This document shows positions 1-8,098 of a stretch of DNA of 28,249 bases, piece after piece. Source of the stretch: Pseudomonadota bacterium (GTDB taxonomy: Bacteria; Pseudomonadota; Gammaproteobacteria; UBA6186; Azoamicaceae); the NCBI GenBank assembly GCA_021848375.1, contig JAJZUR010000004.1:1-28249 (forward strand), given 5' to 3'. Position 1 is the stretch's first letter, and every line of letters begins with the position of its first letter. The position numbers and the translations under genes are program-made. Below the pieces are notes generated by a model. The model was not told the DNA's origin. It was given only the letters and a program-made list of their open reading frames with translations, and did no database searches.

Positions 1-281
1 ATGTGGGCAATGCCAGTATCGATGCTATGGGGATAAGTTCTCCTTGTCTATCTAATAGTATGTCTGTTCCCTATGTGCCCCATCTAAGATGTCACCCATT
101 TGGCCGGTCTATACCGGGGTTGTGACGACTAAGGCTTTTCATCTCTATCCACTTGTGTTATGGTACCCGCGCGTGTGAATGATGAAGGCGGTCGTCGGTC
201 CTTAAATGGACTAAAAGACTAGCCAAACAACGGGTTGTATTTATTAGTTAGGCGCAACCCTTAATTAAAGGTATGGGCCTA
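1..281. other. Non-coding stretch upstream of the str operon promoter
   Basis: I see no open frame of useful length on either strand and nothing like the 3' end of rpoC, the usual left neighbour of rpsL. A 6-bp inverted repeat (GGGTTG at 232-237, CAACCC at 255-260) has a 17-nt loop and no T-run, so it is not a convincing terminator. No tRNA cloverleaf was recognised. The function of this stretch is unknown; it could be an intergenic region whose left-hand gene lies outside the window. Confidence 0.5.
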
Positions 282-310
282 TTGACAGTTGGTTCCTGTG
301 CTTGTAAAAT
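282..310 (+). promoter_or_regulatory. Sigma-70 promoter of the str/S10/spc/alpha run
   Basis: TTGACA (282-287), a 17-nt spacer and TAAAAT (305-310) give a consensus -35 with a five-of-six -10. The start of transcription is expected near 317, leaving a leader of about 70 nt before rpsL. It is the only strong promoter seen upstream of the 32-gene array and should drive translation-apparatus expression. Confidence 0.8.
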
Positions 311-386
311 CCCGCTTCCTGTTGAGGGGAGTCGTTAGGGATTGCTTTTGTTTATGGTCAGAATTTAAGTGGAGTAGTCGAATTAT

Positions 387-782
387 ATGTCTACAGTCAA
401 TCAATTGGTTCGCAAGGGTCGACGAATCATCAAAGCGAAGACGAAAGTCCGCGCGTTACAAGGTTCACCCCAACGACGTGGTGTTTGTATTCGGGTTTAT
501 ACTCAGACGCCTAAAAAGCCAAACTCAGCATTGCGTAAAGTGTGTCGTGTTCGTCTAACGAATGGTTATGAAATTCCCGCTTATATCGGCGGTGAAGGCC
601 ACAATTTGCAAGAACATTCAGTGGTACTGATTCGTGGCGGTCGAGTAAGAGATTTGCCGGGTGTGCGTTGTAAGGTTGTCCGCGGTCACCTAGATACGGC
701 AGGAGTGAAAGATCGAAAACAAGGTCGTTCTAAATATGGTGCAAAACGTTCCGCGTCGAGTGGAACGGCTAAGGGCAAGTAA
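387..782 (+). CDS. rpsL: 30S ribosomal protein S12
   Basis: S12 lies at the decoding centre of the small subunit and controls fidelity of tRNA selection. The protein is 131 residues (E. coli 124) with the family core QRRGVC, TPKKPNSALRK and GGRVRDLPGVR. Lysines at positions 43-44 counting Met mark the streptomycin-sensitive form. The extra length is a Ser/Gly/Lys-rich C-terminal tail, and the usual Tyr after DLPGVR is Cys here. It is the first gene of the array. GGAG at 371-374 is about 12 nt from the ATG, a long spacing. An earlier overlapping frame (289-558) is a shadow. Confidence 0.97.
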   Translation: MSTVNQLVRKGRRIIKAKTKVRALQGSPQRRGVCIRVYTQTPKKPNSALRKVCRVRLTNGYEIPAYIGGEGHNLQEHSVVLIRGGRVRDLPGVRCKVVRGHLDTAGVKDRKQGRSKYGAKRSASSGTAKGK

Positions 783-815
783 ATTTAGGATTTAATTTAA
801 GCGATTGAGGTAAAG

Positions 816-1304
816 ATGCCAAGAAAGAGAGTGATTAGTCGACGTCCTATTCATGCGGATCCCGTATACGGGAGTGAACTCCTCGCAAAATTCATTAATC
901 ATATTATGAAGCGAGGCAAAAAATCGATTGCCGAGCAGATTGTTTACGGCGCGATGAATGTGATAGAGACGCGTTTGCATCGTGAACCTTTGGCAGTGCT
1001 CGAAAAAGCGTTAGATCATATTCAACCGTTAGTAGAAGTTAAATCGCGTCGAGTCGGGGGCGCCACTTATCAGGTCCCGGTCGAAGTGAACGCAGAACGC
1101 GCGATGGCATTGGCCATGCGTTGGTTAGTGAAGTATTCAAGAGATCGAGGCGAAAAGGGCATGATGTTAAGACTCGCCGGTGAAATTATGGATGCTGCGG
1201 ATGAAGAAGGCGGCAGCGGCGGAAAAGGCGGGGCCATTAAGAAGCGTGAAGACATGCATCGAATGGCAGAAGCAAACAGAGCATTTTCACATTATCGTTG
1301 GTAG
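816..1304 (+). CDS. rpsG: 30S ribosomal protein S7
   Basis: S7 nucleates folding of the 16S 3' major domain and contributes to the E site and mRNA exit channel. It has 162 residues with the signatures GSELLAKFIN, VEVKSRRVGGATYQVPVEV and KKREDMHRMAEAN, ending at HYRW without the long C-terminal tail of E. coli K-12 S7. A Gly/Ser-rich stretch near residues 131-136 makes the loop before KKRED about six residues longer than in E. coli. The rpsL-rpsG gap is only 33 nt, less than the E. coli spacer that holds the S7 autoregulatory site. Confidence 0.97.
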   Translation: MPRKRVISRRPIHADPVYGSELLAKFINHIMKRGKKSIAEQIVYGAMNVIETRLHREPLAVLEKALDHIQPLVEVKSRRVGGATYQVPVEVNAERAMALAMRWLVKYSRDRGEKGMMLRLAGEIMDAADEEGGSGGKGGAIKKREDMHRMAEANRAFSHYRW

Positions 1305-1318
1305 TTGAGGAATTAGAC

Positions 1319-3421
1319 GTGGCACGTACAACCCCTATAGAACAGTATCGCAACATCGGAATCGTTGCTCATATCGATGCGGGTAAAACCACAACGACAG
1401 AACGTATTTTATTTTATACGGGTGTGTCTCATAAAATTGGTGAAGTTCATGATGGCGCTGCGATGACCGATTGGATGGAACAAGAACGCGAGCGCGGCAT
1501 TACCATTACTTCAGCGGCGGTTACCTGTTATTGGAAAGGGATGGCCGGACAATATCCGCAGCATCGTATTAATATTATTGATACCCCTGGCCACGTTGAT
1601 TTTACCATTGAAGTTGAACGATCCCTGCGCGTTTTAGATGGCGCTTGTGTGGTGTTTTCAGCTGTGGATGGCGTTGAACCGCAATCAGAAACCGTGTGGC
1701 GGCAAGCGAATAAGTATGGTGTACCTCGCATTGCTTTTGTGAATAAAATGGATCGCACTGGCGCAGATTTATTTCGTGTGGTTGAGCAAATCAAAACCCG
1801 TTTAGGGGCGAATCCCGTCCTCATCCAATTGCCAATTGGAGCAGAAGAACATTTTGAAGGTGTTGTTGATTTGGTCCGCATGAAAAGTGTTTATTGGCAA
1901 GACAGCACACAGGGAATGACGTTTGAATTGCGCGACATCAAGCCTGAAATGCAAGCAGACTGTAATGCTTGGCGTGAAAAATTAGTAGAAGCGGCTGCAG
2001 AATCTTCTGAAGAATTAATGGATAAATATCTCAATGGCGGCGAATTAACAGAAGAAGAAATTCGTAGCGGACTACGTGCACGCACCTTAAAATCAGAAAT
2101 TGTGCCGGTACTATGCGGTACCGCCTTTAAGAACAAAGGTGTGCAGGCGATGTTGGATGCGGTGATTGATTATTTACCTGCTCCCAATGATGTGCCCCCT
2201 ATCCAAGGGATTTTGCATGATCAAGACAACAGTGTTGGGTTGCGCGCTCCTTCAGATACTGAGCCCTTCTCAGCATTAGCCTTTAAGATCATGACGGATC
2301 CTTATGTCGGAACCTTAACCTTCTTTCGGGTCTATTCTGGCACGTTAGAATCCGGCAGCACTGTATTAAATACAGTGAAAGATAAGCGCGAGCGTATTGG
2401 TCGAATTTTGTTGATGCGTGCAAACGATCGCGAAGAAATTAAAGAAGTTCGCGCGGGTGATATTGCAGCGGCCGTGGGCTTAAAATATTCCACTACGGGC
2501 GATACCTTAAGTGATCCGGACAAGCTGATTACTTTAGAAAGAATGGAGTTCCCTGAGCCCGTCATCTCAGTTGCAGTGGAGCCGAAGACCAAAGCCGATC
2601 AAGAAAAAATGGGCATTGCGCTCGGTAAATTGGCGCAAGAGGATCCCTCGTTTCGCGTTCGAACGGATGAAGAAACCGGACAAACCATTATTGCTGGGAT
2701 GGGTGAATTGCATCTCGATATTATTGTCGATCGGATGCGCCGAGAATTTAAAGTGGAAGCCAATATTGGTAAGCCACAAGTGTCATACCGAGAAACAATT
2801 CGTAAAGCGGTGGAACAGGAAGGTAAATATATTCGTCAAACCGGTGGTCGGGGTCAATACGGTCATGTTTGGTTGAAGATTGAACCTGGTGAATTAGGCT
2901 CAGGTGTTCAATTTGAAAATGCCATTGTGGGCGGAGTTGTTCCAAAAGAATATATTCCTGCGATTGAAAAAGGGGTACGCGAACAAGCGGAAAATGGTGC
3001 GCTTGCGGGTTACCCAGTCGTTGATGTGAAGATAACTTTGTTTGATGGTTCTTATCACGACGTCGATTCAAATGAAATGGCCTTTAAGATTGCGGGTTCG
3101 CAAGGATTTAAAGCAGGCGCGCTGAAAGCAAGTCCTGTGTTACTAGAACCCATTATGAAAGTAGAAGTGGTGACTCCCGAAGAATACATGGGGGATGTCG
3201 TTGGCGATTTAAATCGTCGGCGCGGTGTTATTCAGGGGATGGACGAAACGGTGTCGGGTAAGCATATTGCGGCTGAAGTACCGTTATCGGAAATGTTTGG
3301 GTATGCAACCGATGTGCGATCGATGTCGCAAGGACGTGCTACTTATACGATGGAATTTGTGAAGTACGCTGAAACGCCTAACAATATTGCAGAAGCAATT
3401 GTTGCAAAACGGGCAGGTTAA
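1319..3421 (+). CDS. fusA: Translation elongation factor G
   Basis: EF-G is the GTPase that drives ribosomal translocation and, with RRF, ribosome recycling. All G motifs are present: AHIDAGKT (residues 17-24), RGITIT, DTPGH, NKMD and CGTAFKN, followed by domains II-V with the conserved GGVVPKEYIPA stretch. I chose the GTG at 1319 because GAGG at 1307-1310 lies 8 nt upstream and the protein then starts like E. coli EF-G (ARTTPIE). A TTG seven codons earlier is open but has no Shine-Dalgarno sequence. The length is 700 residues (E. coli 704). Confidence 0.97.
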   Translation: MARTTPIEQYRNIGIVAHIDAGKTTTTERILFYTGVSHKIGEVHDGAAMTDWMEQERERGITITSAAVTCYWKGMAGQYPQHRINIIDTPGHVDFTIEVERSLRVLDGACVVFSAVDGVEPQSETVWRQANKYGVPRIAFVNKMDRTGADLFRVVEQIKTRLGANPVLIQLPIGAEEHFEGVVDLVRMKSVYWQDSTQGMTFELRDIKPEMQADCNAWREKLVEAAAESSEELMDKYLNGGELTEEEIRSGLRARTLKSEIVPVLCGTAFKNKGVQAMLDAVIDYLPAPNDVPPIQGILHDQDNSVGLRAPSDTEPFSALAFKIMTDPYVGTLTFFRVYSGTLESGSTVLNTVKDKRERIGRILLMRANDREEIKEVRAGDIAAAVGLKYSTTGDTLSDPDKLITLERMEFPEPVISVAVEPKTKADQEKMGIALGKLAQEDPSFRVRTDEETGQTIIAGMGELHLDIIVDRMRREFKVEANIGKPQVSYRETIRKAVEQEGKYIRQTGGRGQYGHVWLKIEPGELGSGVQFENAIVGGVVPKEYIPAIEKGVREQAENGALAGYPVVDVKITLFDGSYHDVDSNEMAFKIAGSQGFKAGALKASPVLLEPIMKVEVVTPEEYMGDVVGDLNRRRGVIQGMDETVSGKHIAAEVPLSEMFGYATDVRSMSQGRATYTMEFVKYAETPNNIAEAIVAKRAG

Positions 3422-3453
3422 TTTCGAATATTTAGTTAGTATGAGGTGCTGCA

Positions 3454-4644
3454 GTGGCAAAAGGTAAATTTGAACGAGATCTACCACATCTTAACGTGGG
3501 GACGATTGGTCACGTTGACCATGGTAAGACAACTTTAACGGCAGCATTAACGAAAGTGCTGGCGAATAAGTTTGGCGGTGAATTTAAAGATTATAGCCAG
3601 ATCGATGCGGCGCCAGAAGAACGCGCCCGCGGAATAACGATTGCAACAGCGCATGTGGAATACCGTTCAGCCACTCGACATTATGCGCATGTGGATTGCC
3701 CAGGCCATGCCGACTACGTGAAGAACATGATTACCGGTGCAGCGCAGATGGACGGCGCTATATTGGTGGTCTCTGCAGCAGATGGCCCAATGCCGCAAAC
3801 ACGAGAACATATTTTGTTGGCCCGCCAAGTGGGTGTTCCTTATATTGTGGTGTTCTTGAACAAAGCGGATATGGTGGATGATCCGGAATTATTAGAATTG
3901 GTTGAAATGGAAGTGCGCGATTTATTAACCAGTTATAACTTCCCAGGCGATAAAACGCCGGTGGTGGTTGGTTCTGCGTTGAAAGCCCTGCAAGGGGATA
4001 CCAGCGACATGGGTGAAGGCGCCATCTTGAAGCTCGTTGAAGCGATGGATAATTACTTCCCCATTCCAGAACGCGCCATTGATATGCCGTTTTTATTGCC
4101 GATTGAAGACGTATTTTCCATTTCCGGTCGCGGAACGGTTGTAACCGGTCGTGTTGAACGCGGGATTGTCAAAGTAGGTGACGAATTAGAAATCGTTGGT
4201 TTACGAGATACGCAAAAGACAATTTGTACGGGCGTTGAAATGTTTCGTAAATTGTTAGATCAAGGGCAAGCGGGTGATAACGTTGGTGTATTATTACGCG
4301 GTACGAAACGTGAAGACGTGGAACGAGGTCAAGTATTAGCGAAACCCGGTACCATTACGCCGCACACGCGCTTTGAAGCAGAAATTTATGTGTTGTCCAA
4401 AGAAGAAGGGGGACGTCATACGCCATTCTTTAAAGGATATCGTCCGCAATTTTATTTTAGAACGACAGACGTAACGGGTGAAGTGATATTGCCAGAAGGT
4501 GTTGAGATGATTATGCCTGGAGATAACACTAAACTCGTGGTGCATTTGATCGCACCCATTGCGATGGAAGAAGGGGTGCGGTTTGCGATTCGTGAAGGCG
4601 GACGTACAGTCGGCGCCGGTGTTGTTTCTAAGGTTTTGGAGTAA
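3454..4644 (+). CDS. tuf: Translation elongation factor Tu
   Basis: EF-Tu carries aminoacyl-tRNA to the ribosomal A site as a GTP complex. The 396-residue protein shows GHVDHGKT (19-26), RGITIATAHVEY, DCPGHADYVKNM with the catalytic His, NKAD and GSALKAL, followed by the two beta-barrel domains ending GAGVVSKVLE. It starts at GTG with GAGG at 3443-3446. It is the only tuf copy in this window; a second copy elsewhere cannot be judged. It is followed after 6 nt by rpsJ, so str and S10 genes are probably cotranscribed. Confidence 0.97.
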   Translation: MAKGKFERDLPHLNVGTIGHVDHGKTTLTAALTKVLANKFGGEFKDYSQIDAAPEERARGITIATAHVEYRSATRHYAHVDCPGHADYVKNMITGAAQMDGAILVVSAADGPMPQTREHILLARQVGVPYIVVFLNKADMVDDPELLELVEMEVRDLLTSYNFPGDKTPVVVGSALKALQGDTSDMGEGAILKLVEAMDNYFPIPERAIDMPFLLPIEDVFSISGRGTVVTGRVERGIVKVGDELEIVGLRDTQKTICTGVEMFRKLLDQGQAGDNVGVLLRGTKREDVERGQVLAKPGTITPHTRFEAEIYVLSKEEGGRHTPFFKGYRPQFYFRTTDVTGEVILPEGVEMIMPGDNTKLVVHLIAPIAMEEGVRFAIREGGRTVGAGVVSKVLE

Positions 4645-4650
4645 TACGGT

Positions 4651-4962
4651 ATGGCCAGTCAAGAGATCAGTATTCGTTTAAAGTCGTTTGACCATCGATT
4701 GATCGATAGATCAGCGAAGGAGATTGTCGATACGGCGAAGCGAACCGGCGCACAAGTGCGAGGTCCGGTACCACTGCCAACTCGGATGGAAAGATTTACA
4801 GTATTGGTTTCACCGCATGTGGATAAGAACGCGCGAGATCAATACGAAATTGCGACGCATAAACGTTTGGTTATTATTGTGGAACCCACCGATAAAACGG
4901 TAGATGCATTAATGAAATTAGATCTGGCTGCGGGTGTTGACGTTCAAATCGCAGTGAGTTAA
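4651..4962 (+). CDS. rpsJ: 30S ribosomal protein S10
   Basis: S10 is a head protein of the 30S subunit and, as NusE, a partner of NusB and NusG in antitermination and in coupling transcription to translation. The protein is 103 residues, the E. coli size, with the signature VRGPVPLPTR. GGAG at 4638-4641 overlaps the end of tuf, 9 nt before the ATG. It opens the S10 gene set directly after tuf, with no room for an E. coli-type L4-responsive leader. Confidence 0.96.
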   Translation: MASQEISIRLKSFDHRLIDRSAKEIVDTAKRTGAQVRGPVPLPTRMERFTVLVSPHVDKNARDQYEIATHKRLVIIVEPTDKTVDALMKLDLAAGVDVQIAVS

Positions 4963-4973
4963 GGGGTAGAAAA

Positions 4974-5639
4974 ATGTCAATTGGTTTGATAGCAACTAAA
5001 TGTGGAATGACACGGATTTTTGATCCTGAAAACGGTGCTTCGATACCGGTAACCGTTGCAGAGATCAAACCCAATAGAGTGGTACAAGTGAAAAACTTGG
5101 AGAATGATGGTTATCTTGCTATTCAGGTAACGATGGGGGAAGCGAAGGCTTCGCGTGTTTCTAAAGCATTAGCGGGACATTATGCAAAGGCAAGTATTGT
5201 TCCGGGTGTTGGCCTATGGGAATTTCGGGGTACCGCAGAAGAATGCCAACAATTTCCCGTCGGCAGTGAATTAACCGTTGATTTGTTTAAAGTTGGGCAA
5301 AAAATTGATGTGACTGGTGTTTCCAGAGGGAAAGGTTTTTCAGGACCCATCAAGAAATATAATTTTAGTTCGCAGCGAGCGTCACATGGTAATTCTTTGT
5401 CGCATAATGCGCCGGGTTCTATTGGGCAAAACCAATCTCCGGGTCGAGTTTTTAAAGGTAAAAAAATGGCAGGTCAATATGGGAATACGCGTCGAACCGT
5501 ACAAAACTTAGAAATTGTACGTGTAGATGGCGATCGAAATGTGCTGCTGATTAAAGGGGCTGTTCCTGGGGCGCCGGGGTGTAAATTAATTATTTGCCCG
5601 GCGGTTAAACAAAAGACATCCAGAACACAGGCTGCCTAA
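4974..5639 (+). CDS. rplC: 50S ribosomal protein L3
   Basis: L3 is an early-assembly 23S-binding protein whose long extension reaches the peptidyl-transferase centre. It has 221 residues (E. coli 209). The segment GSIGQNQSPGRVFKGKK includes the Gln (GQNQ) that PrmB methylates in E. coli, and the MAGQYG motif follows. The C-terminus is slightly extended (KQKTSRTQAA). It lies 11 nt after rpsJ with a G-rich ribosome-binding site. Confidence 0.97.
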   Translation: MSIGLIATKCGMTRIFDPENGASIPVTVAEIKPNRVVQVKNLENDGYLAIQVTMGEAKASRVSKALAGHYAKASIVPGVGLWEFRGTAEECQQFPVGSELTVDLFKVGQKIDVTGVSRGKGFSGPIKKYNFSSQRASHGNSLSHNAPGSIGQNQSPGRVFKGKKMAGQYGNTRRTVQNLEIVRVDGDRNVLLIKGAVPGAPGCKLIICPAVKQKTSRTQAA

Positions 5640-5651
5640 TAGGGGGACATA

Positions 5652-6275
5652 ATGGAATTAGCATTAGTTGTGCCAGACGGGGCGCCGAAAAAGTCAAAGG
5701 GGGTAGAAGTTTCTGCTACGACTTTCGGTAGAGATTTTAATGAAGCTTTAGTGCATCAAGTTGTGACGGCCTATTTAGCAGAAGCTCGTTCTGGTACGCG
5801 TGCGCAAAAGACGCGCGCTGAAGTTCGAGGCGGCGGTGCGAAACCGTGGCGACAAAAAGGAACAGGGCGTGCACGAGCGGGTACCATTCGAAGTCCTTTA
5901 TGGCGGGGTGGCGGTAAGGTATTTGCCGCACAACCACAGGATCACGGTCAAAAAGTGAATAAGAAGATGTATCGTGGCGCGATGCAGGCGATTTTGTCAG
6001 AATTGGTTCGCCAAGATCGATTGATTGTGGTTGAAGATCTCGCTTTATCAAGACCAAAAACGCGGGATTTATTGGATAAATTAAAAGAATTCGGTTTACA
6101 CGAAGCTTTAATTGTCACCAGTGAATGGGATCCGAATTTGTATTTATCTGCGCGTAACATTCCTAAAGTGGATGTAAGACAAGCGCCGAATGTGGATCCG
6201 ATCAGTTTGATTAAGTATGAAAAAGTGATGATGACGGTTGATGCCGTCCGTAAATTTGAAGAGGTGCTGAAGTGA
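5652..6275 (+). CDS. rplD: 50S ribosomal protein L4
   Basis: L4 lines the constriction of the nascent-peptide tunnel through an extended loop, seen here as the Gly/Arg/Trp-rich segment GGGAKPWRQKGTGRARAG followed by the RSPLWRGGG motif. It has 207 residues (E. coli 201). In E. coli L4 also represses its own operon through the S10 leader; that leader is missing here, so any autogenous control must use another site. It overlaps rplW by 4 nt (GTGA). Confidence 0.96.
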   Translation: MELALVVPDGAPKKSKGVEVSATTFGRDFNEALVHQVVTAYLAEARSGTRAQKTRAEVRGGGAKPWRQKGTGRARAGTIRSPLWRGGGKVFAAQPQDHGQKVNKKMYRGAMQAILSELVRQDRLIVVEDLALSRPKTRDLLDKLKEFGLHEALIVTSEWDPNLYLSARNIPKVDVRQAPNVDPISLIKYEKVMMTVDAVRKFEEVLK

Positions 6276-6568
6276 ACGACAAGCGCTTATATAAGATTAT
6301 CTTAGGTACTTTAAACACCGAAAAAAGTGTGCGGGCTGCCGACAAAAATCAGCAAGTTGTTTTTCGAGTTGTCAAGGATGCTACGAAGACAGAATTGAAA
6401 GAGGCGATTGAAAAGCTTTTTTCAGTGAAAGTGGATTCTGTGCAAACCGTGAATGTGGGCGGCAAGCAAAAGCAATTTAGACAGATGTCAGGTGAACGTT
6501 CGAGTTGGAAAAAGGCCTATGTCCGCTTGGCGGAAGGTCATGATATTAATATAGCCAACTTTCAATAA
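6272..6568 (+). CDS. rplW: 50S ribosomal protein L23
   Basis: L23 sits at the tunnel exit and is the docking site for trigger factor and SRP. The 98-residue protein has the family segments TEKSVRAADKNQQVVF, VVKDATKTELKEAIEKLF and WKKAYVRLAEG. The GTG start overlaps the rplD stop as GTGA, an arrangement that favours translational coupling of L4 and L23. Confidence 0.95.
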   Translation: MNDKRLYKIILGTLNTEKSVRAADKNQQVVFRVVKDATKTELKEAIEKLFSVKVDSVQTVNVGGKQKQFRQMSGERSSWKKAYVRLAEGHDINIANFQ

Positions 6569-6581
6569 TTGAGGATAGGGC

Positions 6582-7409
6582 ATGGCAATTCTAAAGATTA
6601 AACCCACTTCTCCAGGACGACGAGGCTTGGTCAAAGTGGTAAATAATGAACTCCATAAGGGAAAGCCTTATGAACCATTGGTTGCTTCTAAACAGCAAAC
6701 GGCTGGTCGTAATTGTCATGGACGAATTACGGCGTGGCAACGGGGCGGCGGACATAAGCGTCAATATCGCATTATTGATTGGGCGCGCAAGAAGATCGGA
6801 ATCCCCGGAATTATTGAACGTTTAGAATACGATCCCAATCGCAGCGCCAATATTGCCTTGGTTCTCTATGCGGATGGCGAGCGTTGTTATATGATTGCAC
6901 CCAAAGGTTTGTCGGCCGGTGCAAAGGTATTGTCGGGTGAAGAAGCGCCGATTGCGGTGGGTAATTGTTTGCCGTTGCGCAATATTCCGGTGGGTTCTGT
7001 GGTGCATTGTATTGAAATGAAGCCAGGCAAAGGTGCGCAACTGGCTCGAAGCGCAGGCGCTTCAGTGCAGTTATTGGCAAGAGAGGGCGGCTACGCAACG
7101 CTGCGCTTAAAATCGGGTGAAGTTCGTAAAGTGTTAACAGAGTGCCGTGCAACCATCGGTGAGGTGGGTAATAGCGAACATAATCTGCGCAAACTGGGTA
7201 AGGCGGGTGCTAGTCGATGGCGCAATAAGCGTCCTAGGGTTCGAGGGGTTGCAATGAATCCAGTGGATCATCCATTAGGAGGCGGCGAAGGACGCACTTC
7301 TGGTGGCCGTCCACCGTGCACACCTTGGGGTATTCCGGAGGGGAAGAAGACTCGGCGGAATAAACGGACGAGTAAAATGATCATACGGCGCCGTAAGGCT
7401 GCTAAATAA
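6582..7409 (+). CDS. rplB: 50S ribosomal protein L2
   Basis: L2 is needed for subunit association and peptidyl-transferase activity. The 275-residue protein carries GRNCHGRITAWQRGGGHKR near the N-terminus and, near the C-terminus, VAMNPVDHPLGGGEGRTSGG with the conserved His that matches His229 of E. coli L2. It ends in a basic tail (IRRRKAAK). It is co-directional, 13 nt after rplW and 15 nt before rpsS. Confidence 0.97.
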   Translation: MAILKIKPTSPGRRGLVKVVNNELHKGKPYEPLVASKQQTAGRNCHGRITAWQRGGGHKRQYRIIDWARKKIGIPGIIERLEYDPNRSANIALVLYADGERCYMIAPKGLSAGAKVLSGEEAPIAVGNCLPLRNIPVGSVVHCIEMKPGKGAQLARSAGASVQLLAREGGYATLRLKSGEVRKVLTECRATIGEVGNSEHNLRKLGKAGASRWRNKRPRVRGVAMNPVDHPLGGGEGRTSGGRPPCTPWGIPEGKKTRRNKRTSKMIIRRRKAAK

Positions 7410-7424
7410 GGGGGATGTTAATTC

Positions 7425-7739
7425 ATGCCACGTTCTTTGAGGAAAGGGCCTTTTGTAGATGCTCACTTATTAAAAAAAGTGGAGCAGGCCATTACAACAC
7501 GTCTTAAAAAGCCAATTAAAACTTGGTCAAGACGTTCTATGATTTTACCCGATATGGTTGGGTTAACGATTGCGGTTCATAATGGCCGCCAACATGTACC
7601 GATTTTAGTGACTGAGAACATGGTGGGTCATAAAATAGGTGAGTTTGCGCCGACGCGTTTATTCCGCGGACATTCTGGGGATAAGACAGCCAAAAAAGGT
7701 AAAGAAAATGGGAAAGAAGGCAATGAAAGCAAAAAATGA
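7425..7739 (+). CDS. rpsS: 30S ribosomal protein S19, extended tail
   Basis: S19 binds the 30S head beside S13 and takes part in the bridge to the large subunit. The core matches E. coli S19 (MPRSLRKGPF, WSRRSMILPDMVGLTIAVHNG, VTENMVGHKIGEFAPTR). The protein runs to 104 residues instead of 92 because the lysine-rich tail after GDKTAKK continues as GKENGKEGNESKK. The DNA for that added tail is also the start of rplV in another frame (32-nt overlap). Confidence 0.96.
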   Translation: MPRSLRKGPFVDAHLLKKVEQAITTRLKKPIKTWSRRSMILPDMVGLTIAVHNGRQHVPILVTENMVGHKIGEFAPTRLFRGHSGDKTAKKGKENGKEGNESKK

Positions 7740-8073
7740 TGGCACCGTTAGCGCCACGCTGAGTGATGCACGAATATCACCGCAAAAAGCGCGTTTGGTC
7801 GTTGATCAAATCCGTGGGCTGCCAGTGGGTAAAGCGTTGAACCTTTTAACGTTTAGTCCGAAAAAGGCGGCCGAAATATTGAAAAAGTTGTTGGCATCGG
7901 CCATTGCTAATGCTGAACACAATCGCGGATTCGATGTGGATACGTTGTCAGTGGTGCGTATTTTTGTGAACGAAGCGCCCCGATTAAAGCGTTCGATGCC
8001 AAGAGCAAAAGGGCGTGGGAATAGAATTGTGAAAAGAAGCTGTCATATTACGTTAGTGGTGGCAGCAGCCTAA
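7708..8073 (+). CDS. rplV: 50S ribosomal protein L22
   Basis: L22 spans the large subunit and its beta-hairpin (here RLKRSMPRAKGRGNRI) lines the exit tunnel beside L4. I start it at the ATG at 7708, because an AAGG-type site around 7697-7701 lies 6-8 nt upstream and the protein is then 121 residues, close to the family length (E. coli 110). The frame stays open further upstream inside rpsS (to 7639), but those codons have no L22 similarity. A start at 7723 is possible but its ribosome-binding site would be too close. Confidence 0.93.
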   Translation: MGKKAMKAKNDGTVSATLSDARISPQKARLVVDQIRGLPVGKALNLLTFSPKKAAEILKKLLASAIANAEHNRGFDVDTLSVVRIFVNEAPRLKRSMPRAKGRGNRIVKRSCHITLVVAAA

Positions 8074-8098
8074 TGATGAGTGTATAGAGAGGATTTTC

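Noticed and set aside
160..210. Short resemblance to the 16S rRNA segment with GCGTGTGAATGATGAAGGC-like sequence.
   Set aside because: Only about 20 bases are similar, and the flanks do not match 16S rRNA, so chance is more likely than an rRNA fragment.
232..260. Inverted repeat GGGTTG/CAACCC as a terminator upstream of the str promoter.
   Set aside because: The stem is only 6 bp with a 17-nt loop and no following T-run.
289..558. Open frame of 89 codons overlapping rpsL.
   Set aside because: It lies mostly in the other phase of rpsL, has no ribosome-binding site and no recognisable protein features.
1528..1881. Minus-strand frames within fusA, and similar antisense frames across the ribosomal array and uvrA.
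   Set aside because: They are complements of strongly conserved genes and show no independent protein signals.
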